Part shown: piece after piece, positions 9,282-19,809 of the stretch | Layout of the letters: every line of letters starts with the position of its first letter | Position numbering within the stretch: the stretch's first letter is position 1 | Source of the DNA: Ryuthela nishihirai | Lineage: Eukaryota; Arthropoda; Arachnida; Araneae; Heptathelidae | Direction of reading: 5' to 3' | NCBI GenBank assembly: GCA_038380435.1 | Contig: JAWZYU010000019.1 | Span: 18,997,801-19,061,800 of the forward strand | Length of the DNA stretch: 64,000 bases | Translations under genes and position numbers: made by a program | The notes under the pieces: generated by a model | Databases searched by the model: none | What the model was told of the DNA's origin: nothing | What the model saw: only the letters and a program-made list of their open reading frames with translations

Positions 9282-9739
9282 GGGGCGGGGGTGGCTCAGT
9301 CGGTAGCGCGCCAGGTCCACAATAACTGTCTAAGCATTCATTTTTGTACTCAAATTGTCTGAAAGTATTTCGAAAATATGCTTAGTTTACACTAATATCA
9401 CGATCAATTAAATATTTTTATTTGAATTTTGAAACAGGGTTTATTTTGTTTTGTCCCATGGGGAAAGCTAGCGTTGAGATTTATCACCGATGGGCTTAGA
9501 AAGGCCGCCGTCCGTCGGATGGGACGTTAAACCGTGGCCCCGTGTGCGGGAGAGCCATACCTTGTGCACGTTAAAGAACACGTTGGATGTCCTTGACGGG
9601 AGGCTACCATCTGTCTCCCAACAGCTGTTCCAGTGGGTCCCCTCCCCCAACCTTCTCTGAGTCTTCGGGGTCCATGTGACCTGGCCATTTAGTCCATGGT
9701 GTGCAAAACAGTGCCACTCAGAGGTAAAACAACCCAACT
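9282..9739 (+). mobile_element. SINE-A copy with foreign segment replacing its B-box
   Basis: The duplication AAACAAATTTA / AAACAAAATTA (9271-9281 and 9740-9750) fixes the ends. The head is normal up to GCGCGCCAGG (9315). Then about 150 bp (9318-9466) is a near copy of 11668-11832, after which SINE-A resumes at AGCGTTGAGATTTATC. The normal text between these points, including the B-box, is missing. The middle and tail are otherwise near consensus. Confidence 0.88.
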
Positions 9740-9750
9740 AAACAAAATTA

Positions 9751-10737
9751 TCTAGTGAGAATGGCTCTATGCGTTTAAAAAGGGAAACCTTTTACAACCG
9801 AAGAAGCGCGAAATTCCGAAAGAGACGGGACTTTCCTCACACGTGCCAAAACCGGGAAAGCTCCGGACGAGATGGTAAGAGAGAATGTCCTTATCTTGTT
9901 TCCATCAAGAACGAGACAACTGCATAGATTTACAACCGAAGAACCTTTTCTCCATTCGCACTTAATGGCAACCAAGTTCCTGGAGGTAATGGTTATATCT
10001 GCCCACAATGCGAGGGAACCGACTCCCTGTCATTAGTCATGTTTCGGCCCGCTGCTGCCATTGGACATTACGTCATCAAGAGACGCCATTTTGGCAACGG
10101 CTGCCTCCTTCTGGACCAGTAATAACGCAATTAGTCCTCGCAGTTGGGCACGGTGGGAAATGCGTGCATTTTAATTAAGGCCAGTGGATGATAACCAAGG
10201 ACTATTTGCCGAGCACCTTCCGCGAGTCCTGTCTGTTGGGCTGACTGGTGTGTGTGTGATTGTATCTGTACCACTGCCAGGCATAGGCAAAGAAAATTAA
10301 ATTTTCATGCGCGCCTCGTAAACTTCAAAAGGGAGACGAAATCTGTAGATTTATCTGATGGAAGCATCCTCCAACCAGGTAGGATGTTGTCTGTTTGTAT
10401 ACGTCAACTTCTTTTTGAATGCAGCAGGTGAATATTCATTTAGTTGGAGCATTATACTCACGATCGTCGTGGACGCCTCTTTTTTAACGATGGAATTTTC
10501 GCTTAACTATCGATTGCAAATTGGATTAGATTTCTTTTGTAACTTTATGAAGAAATAAAAGATAGGGAAACATAATTTCGTTATTTTTCCTTGCTTTCCT
10601 CTATTGTGATAACTATTTCAGTTACACTTTTCGGCAAATACACATTTCTATTTGCCCAAACCCTCGAGCATTACTATATTCGAGTGCTTACAGAAAACTC
10701 GCACTGCGTGGGGTTTTAGATGAGATTTTTCGGTGGC
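9751..10737. other. Single-copy region with a GC-richer island
   Basis: No mobile element recognised. Positions 10020-10260 are GC-richer and single copy, with GACGCCATTTTGG at 10082, TTTTAATTAAGG at 10170 and a (TG)n stretch near 10248. Short open frames exist but have no recognisable product. Possibly regulatory. Confidence 0.35.
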
Positions 10738-10747
10738 TATAGGCACT

Positions 10748-10942
10748 CCCATGGCCGAGTGGTTAGCGCGCTTGGCTACTGATCTAAGGGACCTGGGTTC
10801 GAGCCCCGGGTTAAGGCATGGCTGTTTGTGTCGTTTTTCTGCGAGGTCCTGCCATCCTCTCAGACCTTCTACTATGGCATATAAACTGACAGGCTCCTAT
10901 CAGACCTCTGTGGCAAGCAGCTGCTTGAGGAGGTATTCTTTT
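10748..10942 (+). mobile_element. SINE-B copy, full length
   Basis: The duplication TATAGGCACT (10738-10747 and 10943-10952) fixes the ends. A-box and B-box (GGTTCGAGCCC) are intact. One CT of the consensus CTGCTGAGG is missing in the body. Confidence 0.92.
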
Positions 10943-11139
10943 TATAGGCACTGAATGCCATACGAAAACGAAAGAAAACCTCGTTTCCGTAATTACCATT
11001 CCAGATTATGAAGAAAAGATCAAATCAGAAATCCTTTCTCTGATTGCTCCGGTTCAGACTCGTCCTCAAAAGACTAACAGGGAAGCTCTTCGTTAAATGC
11101 ATGACAAATGTATATTAATTCGTAAATTTCTAGTAATTT

Positions 11140-11240
11140 TATTTCCGAATGACACTTTTCTGCACACAGTTGGTTGAAGTGCCAGGAAACAAGGACCTCA
11201 AAATTGCTTAGAGCTTGGTAAGGAAATTCACTGGACCTCC
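11140..11240 (-). mobile_element. Decayed SINE-A 3' fragment
   Basis: The plus strand reads GACACTTTTCTGCACAC and then GTGCCAGGAAACAAGGACC, matching the start of SINE-A in reverse (GGCACTTTTTTGCACACC and GGCCAGGTCACATGGACC) with many changes. The head is absent. Confidence 0.6.
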
Positions 11241-11302
11241 TTATTAATTATTTTTATAAAAAAAAATACTTCGTGAGACTATAGCGTTGCCAATCGCAGT
11301 AC

Positions 11303-11516
11303 AGTCGCTCAAAAAAGTATCCGAACACTATGGTTGATTACAGAATTCAGAAAAAATATCTGGCAACGATTTTTTTTAGAAATTAGTGATCTGGCAACCT
11401 TTGTGTCACGTGACACGAAGTTGCCAGATCACTAATTTAAAAAAAAAAATCGTTGCCAGATATTTTTTCTGAATTCTGTAATCAACCATAGTGTTCGGAT
11501 ACTTTTTTGAGCGACT
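11303..11516. mobile_element. Near-perfect palindromic MITE (Tc1/mariner type ends)
   Basis: Arms of about 100 bp: AGTCGCTCAAAAAAGTATCC at 11303 is answered by its exact complement at 11497-11516. The centre is the palindrome GTGTCACGTGACAC (11403-11416). Ends of the form AGTCGCTCAAAAAAGTAT are common on Tc1/mariner-derived elements (family knowledge). The arms differ by only a few bases, so the insertion is recent. The target duplication is not clear. Confidence 0.8.
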
Positions 11517-12673
11517 ACTCTCATAACTGAATTGGGACATCCTGTCTTGAATGAAGGAGAGGTTTGACAGCGCTGGCATAAATTCATTCTCTCTTCCTTC
11601 ACGTGTAACTCCTAAGCTTAAAAATAATTTGCAGAACCCTTGAGAAGAAACAGTTCACCACAGACTACAATAACTGTGTCTAAGCATTCATTTTTGTACT
11701 CAAATTGTCTGAAACTATTTCGAAAACATGCTTCAACGCCATTTATTTAGTTTACACTAATATCACGATCAATTAAATATTTTTATTTGAATTTTGAAAC
11801 TGGATTTATTTTGTTTTGTCCCATGGGGAAACTACTAGAACTGAGATTATTTCAAAGAGTGAAAGCTTAGTGGTCATCAGCAAGTTCTATCTCTACCATC
11901 AACGCTGCTGGAGCAGGCAGCGGAAGTTGGAAGGAAGTTGGGTGGAGAAGAGCAACGAGCTATGGACGCTGTGTAGAAGAGGAAGAGGCCGAGGAGTGAT
12001 GAGACGGGGCAAGGGGTGGGGGAGAGGACGTGGGGGGAGGATCCTTGCCATTGTGGAAAGGAAGGGTGCTGTCAACAGGGTCCACTTTCTCAGACGCAAT
12101 GGCGTCAAAGCGTCGTGTATCTGTACGACCCTTCCGGACTTCAGTGGCCCTCCCAAAAGGGCTGCGGTGGTTTCGGTTGTAATTGAGGTCAAGTGGAGAA
12201 GATCCGTCAGATCTCTTTACGCAGCCTCTGACAGCAGCCGCATCACAGGAGATTCGTTAACCTGATTTCTTTCTTGTTCGCTGCTCTCTTTCTATAACCG
12301 TAGTTTCTTTTTTCTCCTTCTGCAGTCGTGCCATACTGCCGAATTTTGGCAATGCTTCGTGCGATGGGAATAAGGTTTGACAGGGGACGGAGACTGCTTC
12401 GCTCTCCCTGCCAAAATCGGATGATTCATGCAGATAAGAGAAAAAAAAGTAAGATTGCTTTAACCGAAATTAGCTGGCAAATGATCAGGAACCAAGATAG
12501 AGCCTATTTTGCCTTTCCTCCCTTTTTGATATGAAGATTAACGAAAAATTTCTAATGCTAGAGAGATCTAGGGAAATAGTTTCTTTTGCTTCTATCGTGA
12601 AAGCATATAAAATCTACTGTTGAAATATTATCATTCGCTGCATGTGAATTTTATGTTTAAGTTATTTAAATGG
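11517..12673. other. Single-copy region, unknown open frames
   Basis: Positions 11668-11832 recur inside the SINE-A at 9318-9466. Positions 11816-12265 (+) hold a 149-codon frame rich in Arg and Gly, with no recognised domain. A polypyrimidine tract and CTGCAG at about 12300-12325 look like a splice acceptor before another short frame (12328-12534). Nothing links these to a known protein, so I do not call a gene. Confidence 0.3.
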
Positions 12674-12892
12674 TGGTCCCATGGCCTAGTGGTTAGCGCG
12701 CTTGGCTACTGATCAAAGGGACCTGGGTTCGAACCCTGGGTAAGGCATGGCTGTATGTGTCGTTTTTCTGCTGAGGTCCTGCCATCCTCTCAGATCCTTC
12801 TACTATGGCATATAAACTGACAGGCTCCTGTCAGACCTCTGTGGCAAGCAGCTGCTTGGGGGGATATTTATTTATTTATTTTATTTATTTAT
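12674..12892 (+). mobile_element. SINE-B copy, full length
   Basis: Head TGGCCTAGTGGTTAG and B-box GGTTCGAACCC, body near consensus, and a long TTTATTTATTTA tail. Confidence 0.9.
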
Positions 12893-13055
12893 AGTGAGAA
12901 ATGTAAAAGATCAATTCTTACGGGTAAGAGTAACAAATTTTTTTTTTTACATTCGTTAGAAAATGTAATGCTAATACATGTTGTATTTTCTTGAGATTTT
13001 GGATAGGTCTCTGACAATCTGTACGCAATGATTCATAACTGATTAAAATAAAATT

Positions 13056-13302
13056 ACGGTGGTTAGTGTGCTTGGCTGCTGACGAAAGAGACCTGGGTCC
13101 GAGCCCCGGATAAGGATAGATGTCATCTATTCCGGTGGCAGAGTTGTTATCGTGATCTGCTGCAGATAAATAGGGACATCGAAGTTTCTTCTATTGTCTT
13201 CCTATTAAGATCTCTATTCATTACAGACCTTTTCTACGATATATTACACTGGACTCATCTCAGACCCGTGGTAAGCGGGCTGCTAGAAAGGTACTATTTT
13301 GT
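13056..13302 (+). mobile_element. Diverged SINE-B copy
   Basis: A truncated head (GGTGGTTAGTGTGCTTGGCT), then GGTCCGAGCCCCGGATAAGG. The body carries an extra 50-60 bp, then a decayed CATCTCAGACCCGTGGTAAG and GGGCTGCTAGAAAGG tail. Old. Confidence 0.65.
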
Positions 13303-13600
13303 TGCAAATAGAAAATTTTTTTGTTGCAAATAAAAAATTAAATACCCCCTCAAGCAGCTGATTGCCACAGAGGTAATGCGTGCTTTAAAAATCTCCATGG
13401 GTGTGTATCGCAACTTCCACTTATTCTCATAAAAGAAATTATAAGCATATAAAGAGACAAATTTTATATTATACGGGTAGTTATGCTAAATAATTTTCAC
13501 GAAGGAGGAGGGTTCAATACATTATTGGTTGCTTGTGGCTACATCTGTTTCACATGGAAGAAACAAGCATTAATGCAAATTCAATTTAATACTGAATTAT
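13303..13600. other. AT-rich spacer
   Basis: Nothing recognised apart from the SINE-B 3' fragment at 13335-13376. Confidence 0.4.
13335..13376 (-). mobile_element. SINE-B 3'-end fragment only
   Basis: Only the last 40 bp of SINE-B (ATACCCCCTCAAGCAGCTG, then TTGCCACAGAGGT on the plus strand). A severe 5' truncation. Confidence 0.75.
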
Positions 13601-13795
13601 GAAAATAAAATAAAATACCCCTCAAGCAGTTGCTTGCCACTGAGGTCTGATGTTCACAGAGTTTATATGCCATAGAAGGTCTGCGAGGACCTTAGCATAA
13701 AAACGACACACACATCCATACCTTACCCGGGGCTCGAACCCAAGTCCCTTAGATCAGTAGTCAAGCGCGCTAACCACTCGGTCAAGGAACTAATC
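13601..13795 (-). mobile_element. SINE-B copy, full length, mildly diverged
   Basis: Minus-strand head with A-box GACCGAGTGGTTAG, B-box GGTTCGAGCCC (plus strand GGGCTCGAACCC at 13730), and tail GAGGGGTATTTTATTTTATT. The GACAGG hairpin of the tail is damaged. Confidence 0.82.
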
Positions 13796-14365
13796 ACATG
13801 AGAATGAGAATATTTAAATCCCGATTTACATTAATCGTAGATTATCTCTGTCCTTTGACACACTTTATGTCCTTAAAACAATACCTCATTCATCATTAGT
13901 TTTATTACCAAACCACTAACTCGTTTATTCCGCCTTTTGGTTATTATCTCAGTACGCTCTGCATCTCAACTGTTTTAATCCTATGGACCTCAAATTTTGA
14001 TCAGAGACTTATTATGGTCCTCATAAAACACGTATATGAATTTGGGGTCAAATTCATTGAAAAAAAAAAATGACCCTTTTTTTCATTCATATACATCGGA
14101 TGGCTGAAAAACAGAACCAAAGGTTAAACCAGTTACGAAAGAATATTTACACGGAATATTGTGACTAGCAAACTTTTGTATGATAACGAAATATTTATAT
14201 TTAGGAGATTAGATTTGAATAAGATTTTATTTAGTTAATTATTGACCAAGTCTAAGTCTAATCAAGCCGAACAATCATGGCCGGTTTTAACGGGCTTAAT
14301 GTGTTAGTAATAAAATAGAACACATTATATAATAGTAATGTTCTTATTAACCCAAGTGAATATAA
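13796..14365. other. AT-rich single-copy spacer
   Basis: No element or exon recognised. Confidence 0.4.
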
Positions 14366-14378
14366 ACTCACATACGTG

Positions 14379-14775
14379 GTTGGGTTGTTTTACCTCTGAG
14401 CGGCACTTTTTTTTGCACACCATGGGCTAAATGGCCAGGTTACAAGGACCGCGAAGGCTCGGAGAAGGTTGGGGGAGGGGGGACCCACTGGAACAGCTGT
14501 TAGGAGACAGATGGTAGCCTCCCGTCAAGGCCATCCGACGTGTTCTTTAACGTGCAGAGGGTATGGCTCTCCCGCACACGGGGCCACGGCTTAACGTCCC
14601 ATCCGACGGAAGGCGGCCTTTCCAAGCCCATCGGTGTCCCTTACTGATCGTGAGCAGGGCGGCGAGTTTTGCGGAGATAAATCTCAACGCTGACCCAGCT
14701 GGGCTTCGAACCTGGGAACTACGGATTACGAACCTGGCTCGCTACCGACTGAGCCACCCCCCCCCCCCTGCCCCC
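14379..14775 (-). mobile_element. SINE-A copy, full length
   Basis: Bounded by ACTCACATACGTG (14366-14378) and ACTCGCATAGGTG (14776-14788). All SINE-A blocks are present, and the C run at the head has expanded to 12 bases. Confidence 0.9.
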
Positions 14776-15144
14776 ACTCGCATAGGTGAATACACAAGAT
14801 TTTAAAAGAATTTATTTCTGACGTTGCTGAAACTAAAATTTTGAGAAACGAGTTATCACTACTTTAATTCTATAAACAGTGTTAACATTTGCAACCCCAT
14901 TGCAGTATATCTAATGAGTGATCCGAAATTCAAAAAACTTTCATTTTTACTTACAACCGAGAAAGAATCAAAATACTTCTGCATAATTTCTTTTTGTTTG
15001 AAAGTGAAAACAAATCTCCCCCTATCATCTCGCATAAAAAAATTTGCAGTTATGTACTTGCATTTTTCTTTTTAAAGAAAAAAAAAATGTTCTGTAAGGA
15101 AATAAACACCTCAACGGAACATTCCTAATAAAAGTACAGTTATA

Positions 15145-15994
15145 ATAGAAACCTAGAAATAGATGGAATACCTGAAATGATAAATGAACACCAAATAATA
15201 TTGCAGTTGAAGTCTTAAAATCGTTACAGGTTGATATCAAGAGAGAGGACATTGGAATCTCTCATCGAATACAACGTAAAGATCCAAATAAACAAAATTC
15301 CCGTCCTATTATAGTAGCTTTCAAGGATAAAACTCTCAGAAATCATATTATTACTCAAAAGAAGAAAAAACGATCATTTAATACTAAACAAGCTGATATT
15401 GTTAATGAGGAACATCAAATATATATTAAGGAACATTTATCTCTCTACTTCAAAGAATTATATCTCAAAGCAAGGCGCCTAAAAATAGGCTGTTTTACCT
15501 CTGAGCGGCACTTTTTTGCACACAATGGGCTAAACGGCCAGGTCACATGGACCCCGAAGGCTCAGAGAAGGTTGGGGGAGGGGACCCACTGGAACAGCTG
15601 TTGGGAGACAGATGGTAGCCTCCTGTCAAGGCCATCCGACGTGTTCTTTAACGTGCACAGGGTATGGCTCTCCCGCACACGAGGCCATAGCTTAACGTCC
15701 CATCCGACGGACGGCGGTCTTTCCAAGCCCATCGGTGTCCCCTACTGACCGTGGGCAGGGCGGAGAATTTTGCGGAGATAAATCTCAACGCTGATCCAGC
15801 TGGGACTCGAACCTGGGAACTACAGATTACGAGCCTGACGCGCTACAGACTGAGCCACCCCCGCCCCGTCCCTTAAAATAGGAAAAAATTACAAATACCT
15901 CTGGGTATTAAATGGTAAAATTCTTATTCGTAAGGAAGATGAATATCAGTCTTTACACATAAGAACTTTAAATGACCTATGTAACATTGTTTGA
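15145..15994 (+). pseudogene. LINE ORF1 (FP-like C-terminal domain), split by SINE-A
   Basis: Before the SINE the frame reads LKSLQVDIKREDIGISHRIQ and then SRPIIVAFKDKTLRNHIITQ. After it, the frame resumes as NYKYLWVLNGKILIRKEDEY and stops at 15992. The sequence H-R-I..R-P-I-I-V-x-F, a Y-I-x-E-x-L helix, then Y-K-Y-x-W-x-x-N-G-K-I-L-I-R-K matches the nucleic-acid-binding ORF1 of many arthropod CR1/Jockey-group LINEs, whose C-terminus resembles the baculovirus FP25K protein family. A frameshift lies near 15190. The SINE at 15490-15870 interrupts the domain just before its conserved Trp. ORF1 proteins coat the LINE RNA during retroposition. Confidence 0.75.
15490..15870 (-). mobile_element. SINE-A inserted in LINE ORF1
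   Basis: Near-consensus full copy, bounded by CCTAAAAATAGG (15478-15489) and CCTTAAAATAGG (15871-15882). It is younger than the LINE it splits. Confidence 0.93.
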
Positions 15995-16157
15995 ATCGTA
16001 CATATTTGATGATTTTGTTTAAACTATTTTCTAAATGACTGTCATGTCCCTCGAATTTTATGTTTGTTTATTTATTTATTGATATATTTCTATTGTACAT
16101 TTATTATTGTATATATTTTTTATGTATTAAGTGTGTTTTGCACTGGGATTAACTCAT

Positions 16158-16794
16158 TGTTGTTTTCGGGTCGGAAGCGGGCTGCTTTCATCAAGATCGA
16201 TTCCAGAAGTTGTTTATGGCCGTAAATAACTAGCCTAGGGCGCTAGTGCAGAGAAGAGGCTAGACGGGATTTTTGAGACAACAGTTTGGTGTGAGGTTTC
16301 GAACGAGAGGGAGTCGTTTCGATACGCGTCAGAAGGATGCCGCGCCTTACTCGAAGTAACCCTTGAAGCGAGGGTGTGATTCCAAGAGGGAATCGAGATT
16401 CTTGGAGAATCTGACAATAGTTTTGTGGATTCAGAGTGAATCACAGTGCAGGCAAAGGTTGATATTCCTTTCGCCGAGTTTGAGGTCTGTCAAGTGAGAA
16501 CTTGCAGAGTGTGCGATTCTCCACCTCATTATTAATGTTTGCAGCAGCAAGGCAGCAAGGGCCCACGGAGTTGAGCGCATCTCCAGCACTTGAGTGCATA
16601 AACTGTAAATAAAACTGTCGTTCCTATCTAACTCTCGTGCAGTAAATTGATGGACTATTGTTATTCATCGTTCAACGCAGCGAACATCAGGTATACAGTA
16701 CCACGGGCCTAAAAACACGCGAACCTGTCTTTTCGCCAAAGTGTGGGTTAAGTTCTTCAAGTATTAATTGCATCGTCCTCCGGCGGCCACGACA
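16158..16794 (+). mobile_element. LTR-like sequence (candidate solo or truncated LTR)
   Basis: The sequence starts TGTTGT and ends ACGACA (near inverted ends of TG...CA form), has a polyadenylation signal AATAAA at 16608 about 180 bp before its end, and is followed directly by a primer-binding-site-like stretch complementary to a tRNA-Ser 3' end. It is GC-richer than the LINE on either side. Together these suggest the 5' LTR of a retrotransposon, probably Ty3/mdg4 type (inference). No gag or pol sequence follows. The second LTR and target duplication were not found. Confidence 0.5.
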
Positions 16795-17036
16795 TTTGGC
16801 CCAGTCCCATCGCATTCCGAATAGGGAGTACATCACATTTAGCTCAGTCTGAAGGGATCAGATAGCGAGGACATCACATCTAACTCAGTCGGTAAGGATC
16901 CGAACCACGGGGCATAACATCTGGCCTAGTCTGACAGGATCAGAGCTTACGAGTCACGACATCTGGTGCAGTCGACAGGATTCGAACAGGGAGGACACGA
17001 CATCTGGGTCAGTCTCCATAGATCCGAACCACGGGT
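16787..17036 (+). repeat. Six tandem primer-binding-site-like units (about 42 bp)
   Basis: Units start at 16787, 16828, 16871, 16913, 16955 and 16996. Each has the order ACATYTGG, CAGTC, GACAGGATYCGAAC, then a G-rich end. Unit 5 (TGGTGCAGTCGACAGGATTC from 16964) is complementary to a tRNA 3' end made of CCA, a discriminator A, acceptor strand CGACTGC, T-stem strand CCTGT and T-loop TTCGAAT. This is the form of a eukaryotic tRNA-Ser. The other units differ by several bases. Confidence 0.65.
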
Positions 17037-17043
17037 CATCACA

Positions 17044-18010
17044 ATGACTCAATATTATGACAGTTTATCTTATTGTGATTTAACTAAAAATACATCTTTT
17101 GATTTTTCCATATCTTGCATAAATGCGCGATGCCTAAACAATAAAACTGAATTAATTGAACATTTCTATGGGGAACTATATCCACAATTCGATATTATTT
17201 GTATAACTGAAACTTGGTCGGATGATTCAACCCTGAACTATGATCTTTTAGATTATAAATGTTATTTTTTAAATACAACTGATAAAAAAGGTTGCGGTTT
17301 GCTGTTTATTTTAAGCCATGTATTGGTTATATATTTAATGCTGAATTTACTGTTTCTTCACTGCATTTTGAATCAATTGTTTTTGAAAGTGGTAATCTAC
17401 TGTGTAGTGCCGTCCCGTGGCCGAGTGGTTAGCGCGCTTGGCTACTGATCTAAGGGACCTGGGTTCGAGCCCCATATTAGGCATGGATGTGTGTGTCGTT
17501 TTTCTGCTGAGGTCCTGCCATCCTCTCAGACCTTCTACTATGGCATATAAACTGACAGGCTCCTGTCAGACCTCTGTGGCAAGCAGCTGCTTGAGGGGGT
17601 ATTTATTATTTTTTTATTAATCTACTGTGTGGTGTTTTATATAGACCTCCAGCTTCTGATGTACAAATGTTTTTAGATTTCTTTTTCAAAATTCTAGTAT
17701 TATATATCATAATTTTTATGTAATTGGCGACTTTAATATTGATAACTCACAACAGAATGATAATGTTATTGATTTTAATGAATTAATTGATATTTATGAA
17801 TCTAGAAATCTGATTCAATTACCTACGAGAGTCACATACTCTAGCTCAACTGTCATAGATCTGTGCATCACTAATGTATCATGTAATTGGAGGTGTTTTC
17901 TCCACTGGTATAAGTGACCATTTTCCTCCCTTTGCCCTTTGTTCTAATAAGTTGAAAGAAAAATTAAACACTCCTACTTTTCGACATTTTTCGGAAGATA
18001 ACATGAAAAA
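17044..18010 (+). pseudogene. LINE ORF2 endonuclease region, broken and split by SINE-B
   Basis: The N-terminal frame (from 17044) has CINARCLNNKTELIEHF and FDIICITETWSDDSTLNYDL, the first blocks of an APE-type endonuclease (N-A-R-S-L-N-N-K and I-x-I-T-E-T-W). After the SINE-B the frames, with shifts, give a GDFNIDN block near 17725 and a final GISDHFP block near 17917, the S-D-H motif that ends these domains. Several frameshifts and stops. Endonuclease nicks the target in target-primed reverse transcription; this copy cannot. Confidence 0.75.
17410..17618 (+). mobile_element. SINE-B inserted in LINE endonuclease
   Basis: Near-consensus full copy bounded by AATCTACTGTGTAGTG (17394-17409) and AATCTACTGTGTGGTG (17619-17634). 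Confidence 0.94.
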
Positions 18011-18189
18011 ATTTTATTATTTAAATTAGCAATATGTGTGGATGATGTCTTAATATGCAATGATACCAATGAAATGTATAATATATTGATCAGTTTGTTA
18101 ACTGTATGTTATAATGCATGTTTTCCTCTGTAAAAATTTAAGAAAAAGCGAAAAAAAATCGAAAACCTTTAATAACTATTGATATTTTA

Positions 18190-19806
18190 AATAAAATAAA
18201 ATATTAGAAATTTAAAGAATTTTTGAATGCAAGAAGTACAGAATCGTGGAACGCTTTTAAAAATTGCAGAAATCGACTAAATCTAGAAATCAACCGCAGC
18301 AAAAACATTTATTATCAAAATATTTTTAGCACTGATGTTAACCCAAAAACTACATGGAAATGTATCAATAGTCCTTTACCAACGAGGAACATTATTTTTC
18401 CTGATGCAATGCAAGTAGAAGGTAAAGAAATGGAAACGGATTCTTAAAAGATTAATTATTTCAATAAGTATTTTTCAACTATTGGAAGTAATATAAGTCA
18501 ATACTTTTCAAACGATGCAGATAACTTTAGAATGTTTTTAAAGGATAAGAGTTGTACTAACAGTCTCTTCCTCTTTCCCACTTCCACAAACGAAGTGTAT
18601 CATTAATTATTAAAACTAAACGTTAAGAAAAGTTATGGAATGATGGTATTCCAGCAAAACCCATTACATTTGTTGCAAATTTAATCCCTGCACCACTAGT
18701 CGCTATTTTAAATGTTTCAATGGCGAAAGGTGTTATTTCTTATTAATTAAAAATTACTAGTCTAGTAGCTGTTTACAAATCTGGAGATAAAAATGACTCA
18801 TCAAATTACCGTACCCACTGTTCTTTGTGCTTTCGCTAAAGTCATGGAAAAAATAATTTATAAAAGAGTACTTGATTTTGTTTTTAATTTTAATATTTCA
18901 CATAAAAATCAATTTGGTTCCCTACCTGGGAATTCAACAGAAAAAGCTTTAATAAATATAACAATCTCTTGTAGCCTTAAAAGCGGTGTACCTCAAGGGT
19001 CTAATCTAGGACCATTACTTTTTCTCTTATATGTTAACGATATTATTATACAGGTAAAACCATTGATAACTTAATTGACATAGTAACAATTTAAAAATTC
19101 ATGCAAAATGGTTTAGAGTTAATAAACTCCAGTTAAATATTGGCACTGTAAAAACCGCAAATCTTTACTTACAAGAAATATGCATTGATGGAAATGCAAT
19201 CGAAAGAGTTAACAAAATTAAATTCTCAGGAGTATGGCTTACTGGCAACTTAAAATGGAATTAACATATTATGTACATTAATAATAAAAAAAATTCCAGG
19301 AATATTGGCCTTACTAGACAATATAGATTCATGTTTCCTTTTCGAATTAAATTGCAATTGTTTAACTCTATTATTTATTCTCATCTACATTACTGCATTT
19401 TAATATGGAGTATTATCAATAGTAATCAGAATATTAATAAACTACTATATCGTCAAAAAACTTTTGTGAGAATTCTGTATAATCTAAATTTTAATGAACA
19501 TACTAAATAATTTTTTGGAAAAGTCAAAATTCTACAACTTCCTGATCTATACAAATTAAATATAGCATTATTTACGTTCTATGCTATTAGGTTAAAAAAT
19601 TACGATATCAATTTCCAAAGGAAGTGTTATCATTACCCAAGTCGACAGCAACTTGACCTAGAATTATCATTATGCAGAACAAATTATGGACAAGCATCAC
19701 TAACCTTTCAGGGCGCGAAAGTTTGGAATAATTTAGATAATAATTTAAAAGGAGCTGAAAAGTATTCTGCATTCAAACGTAGTTTGTTAACTACTCTAGC
19801 TCATTA
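18190..19806 (+). pseudogene. LINE ORF2 reverse transcriptase and C-terminus, degenerate
   Basis: Recognisable pieces in order are a linker (ESWNAFKNCRNRLNLEINRS, 18238), the fingers block (VMEKIIYKRVLDFVFN, 18841; NQFGSLPGNSTEKA, 18907) and motif B (SGVPQGSNLGPLLFLLYVND, 18985). The C-terminal thumb has LFNSIIYSHLHYCILIW (19359) and an end block (GAKVWNNLDNNLKGAEKYSA, 19713) stopping at 19807. Motif A (the first catalytic Asp) is missing between the NQFG block and motif B, and the F-x-D-D motif C is also lost. Two internal deletions therefore remove the active site. 3' UTR-like AT-rich sequence follows to about 20000. CR1/Jockey group by layout. Confidence 0.8.
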
Positions 19807-19809
19807 ATA

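Noticed and set aside
11816..12265. Arg/Gly-rich frame of 149 codons (+)
   Set aside because: Overlaps an equally open frame on the other strand, has no recognised domain, and begins inside a sequence that recurs at 9318-9466. Insufficient for a gene call.
16966..17448. Continuous 160-codon frame starting in the array
   Set aside because: The start codon lies in the PBS-like repeat and the end in a SINE-B. Only the middle is LINE endonuclease, which is annotated as a pseudogene.
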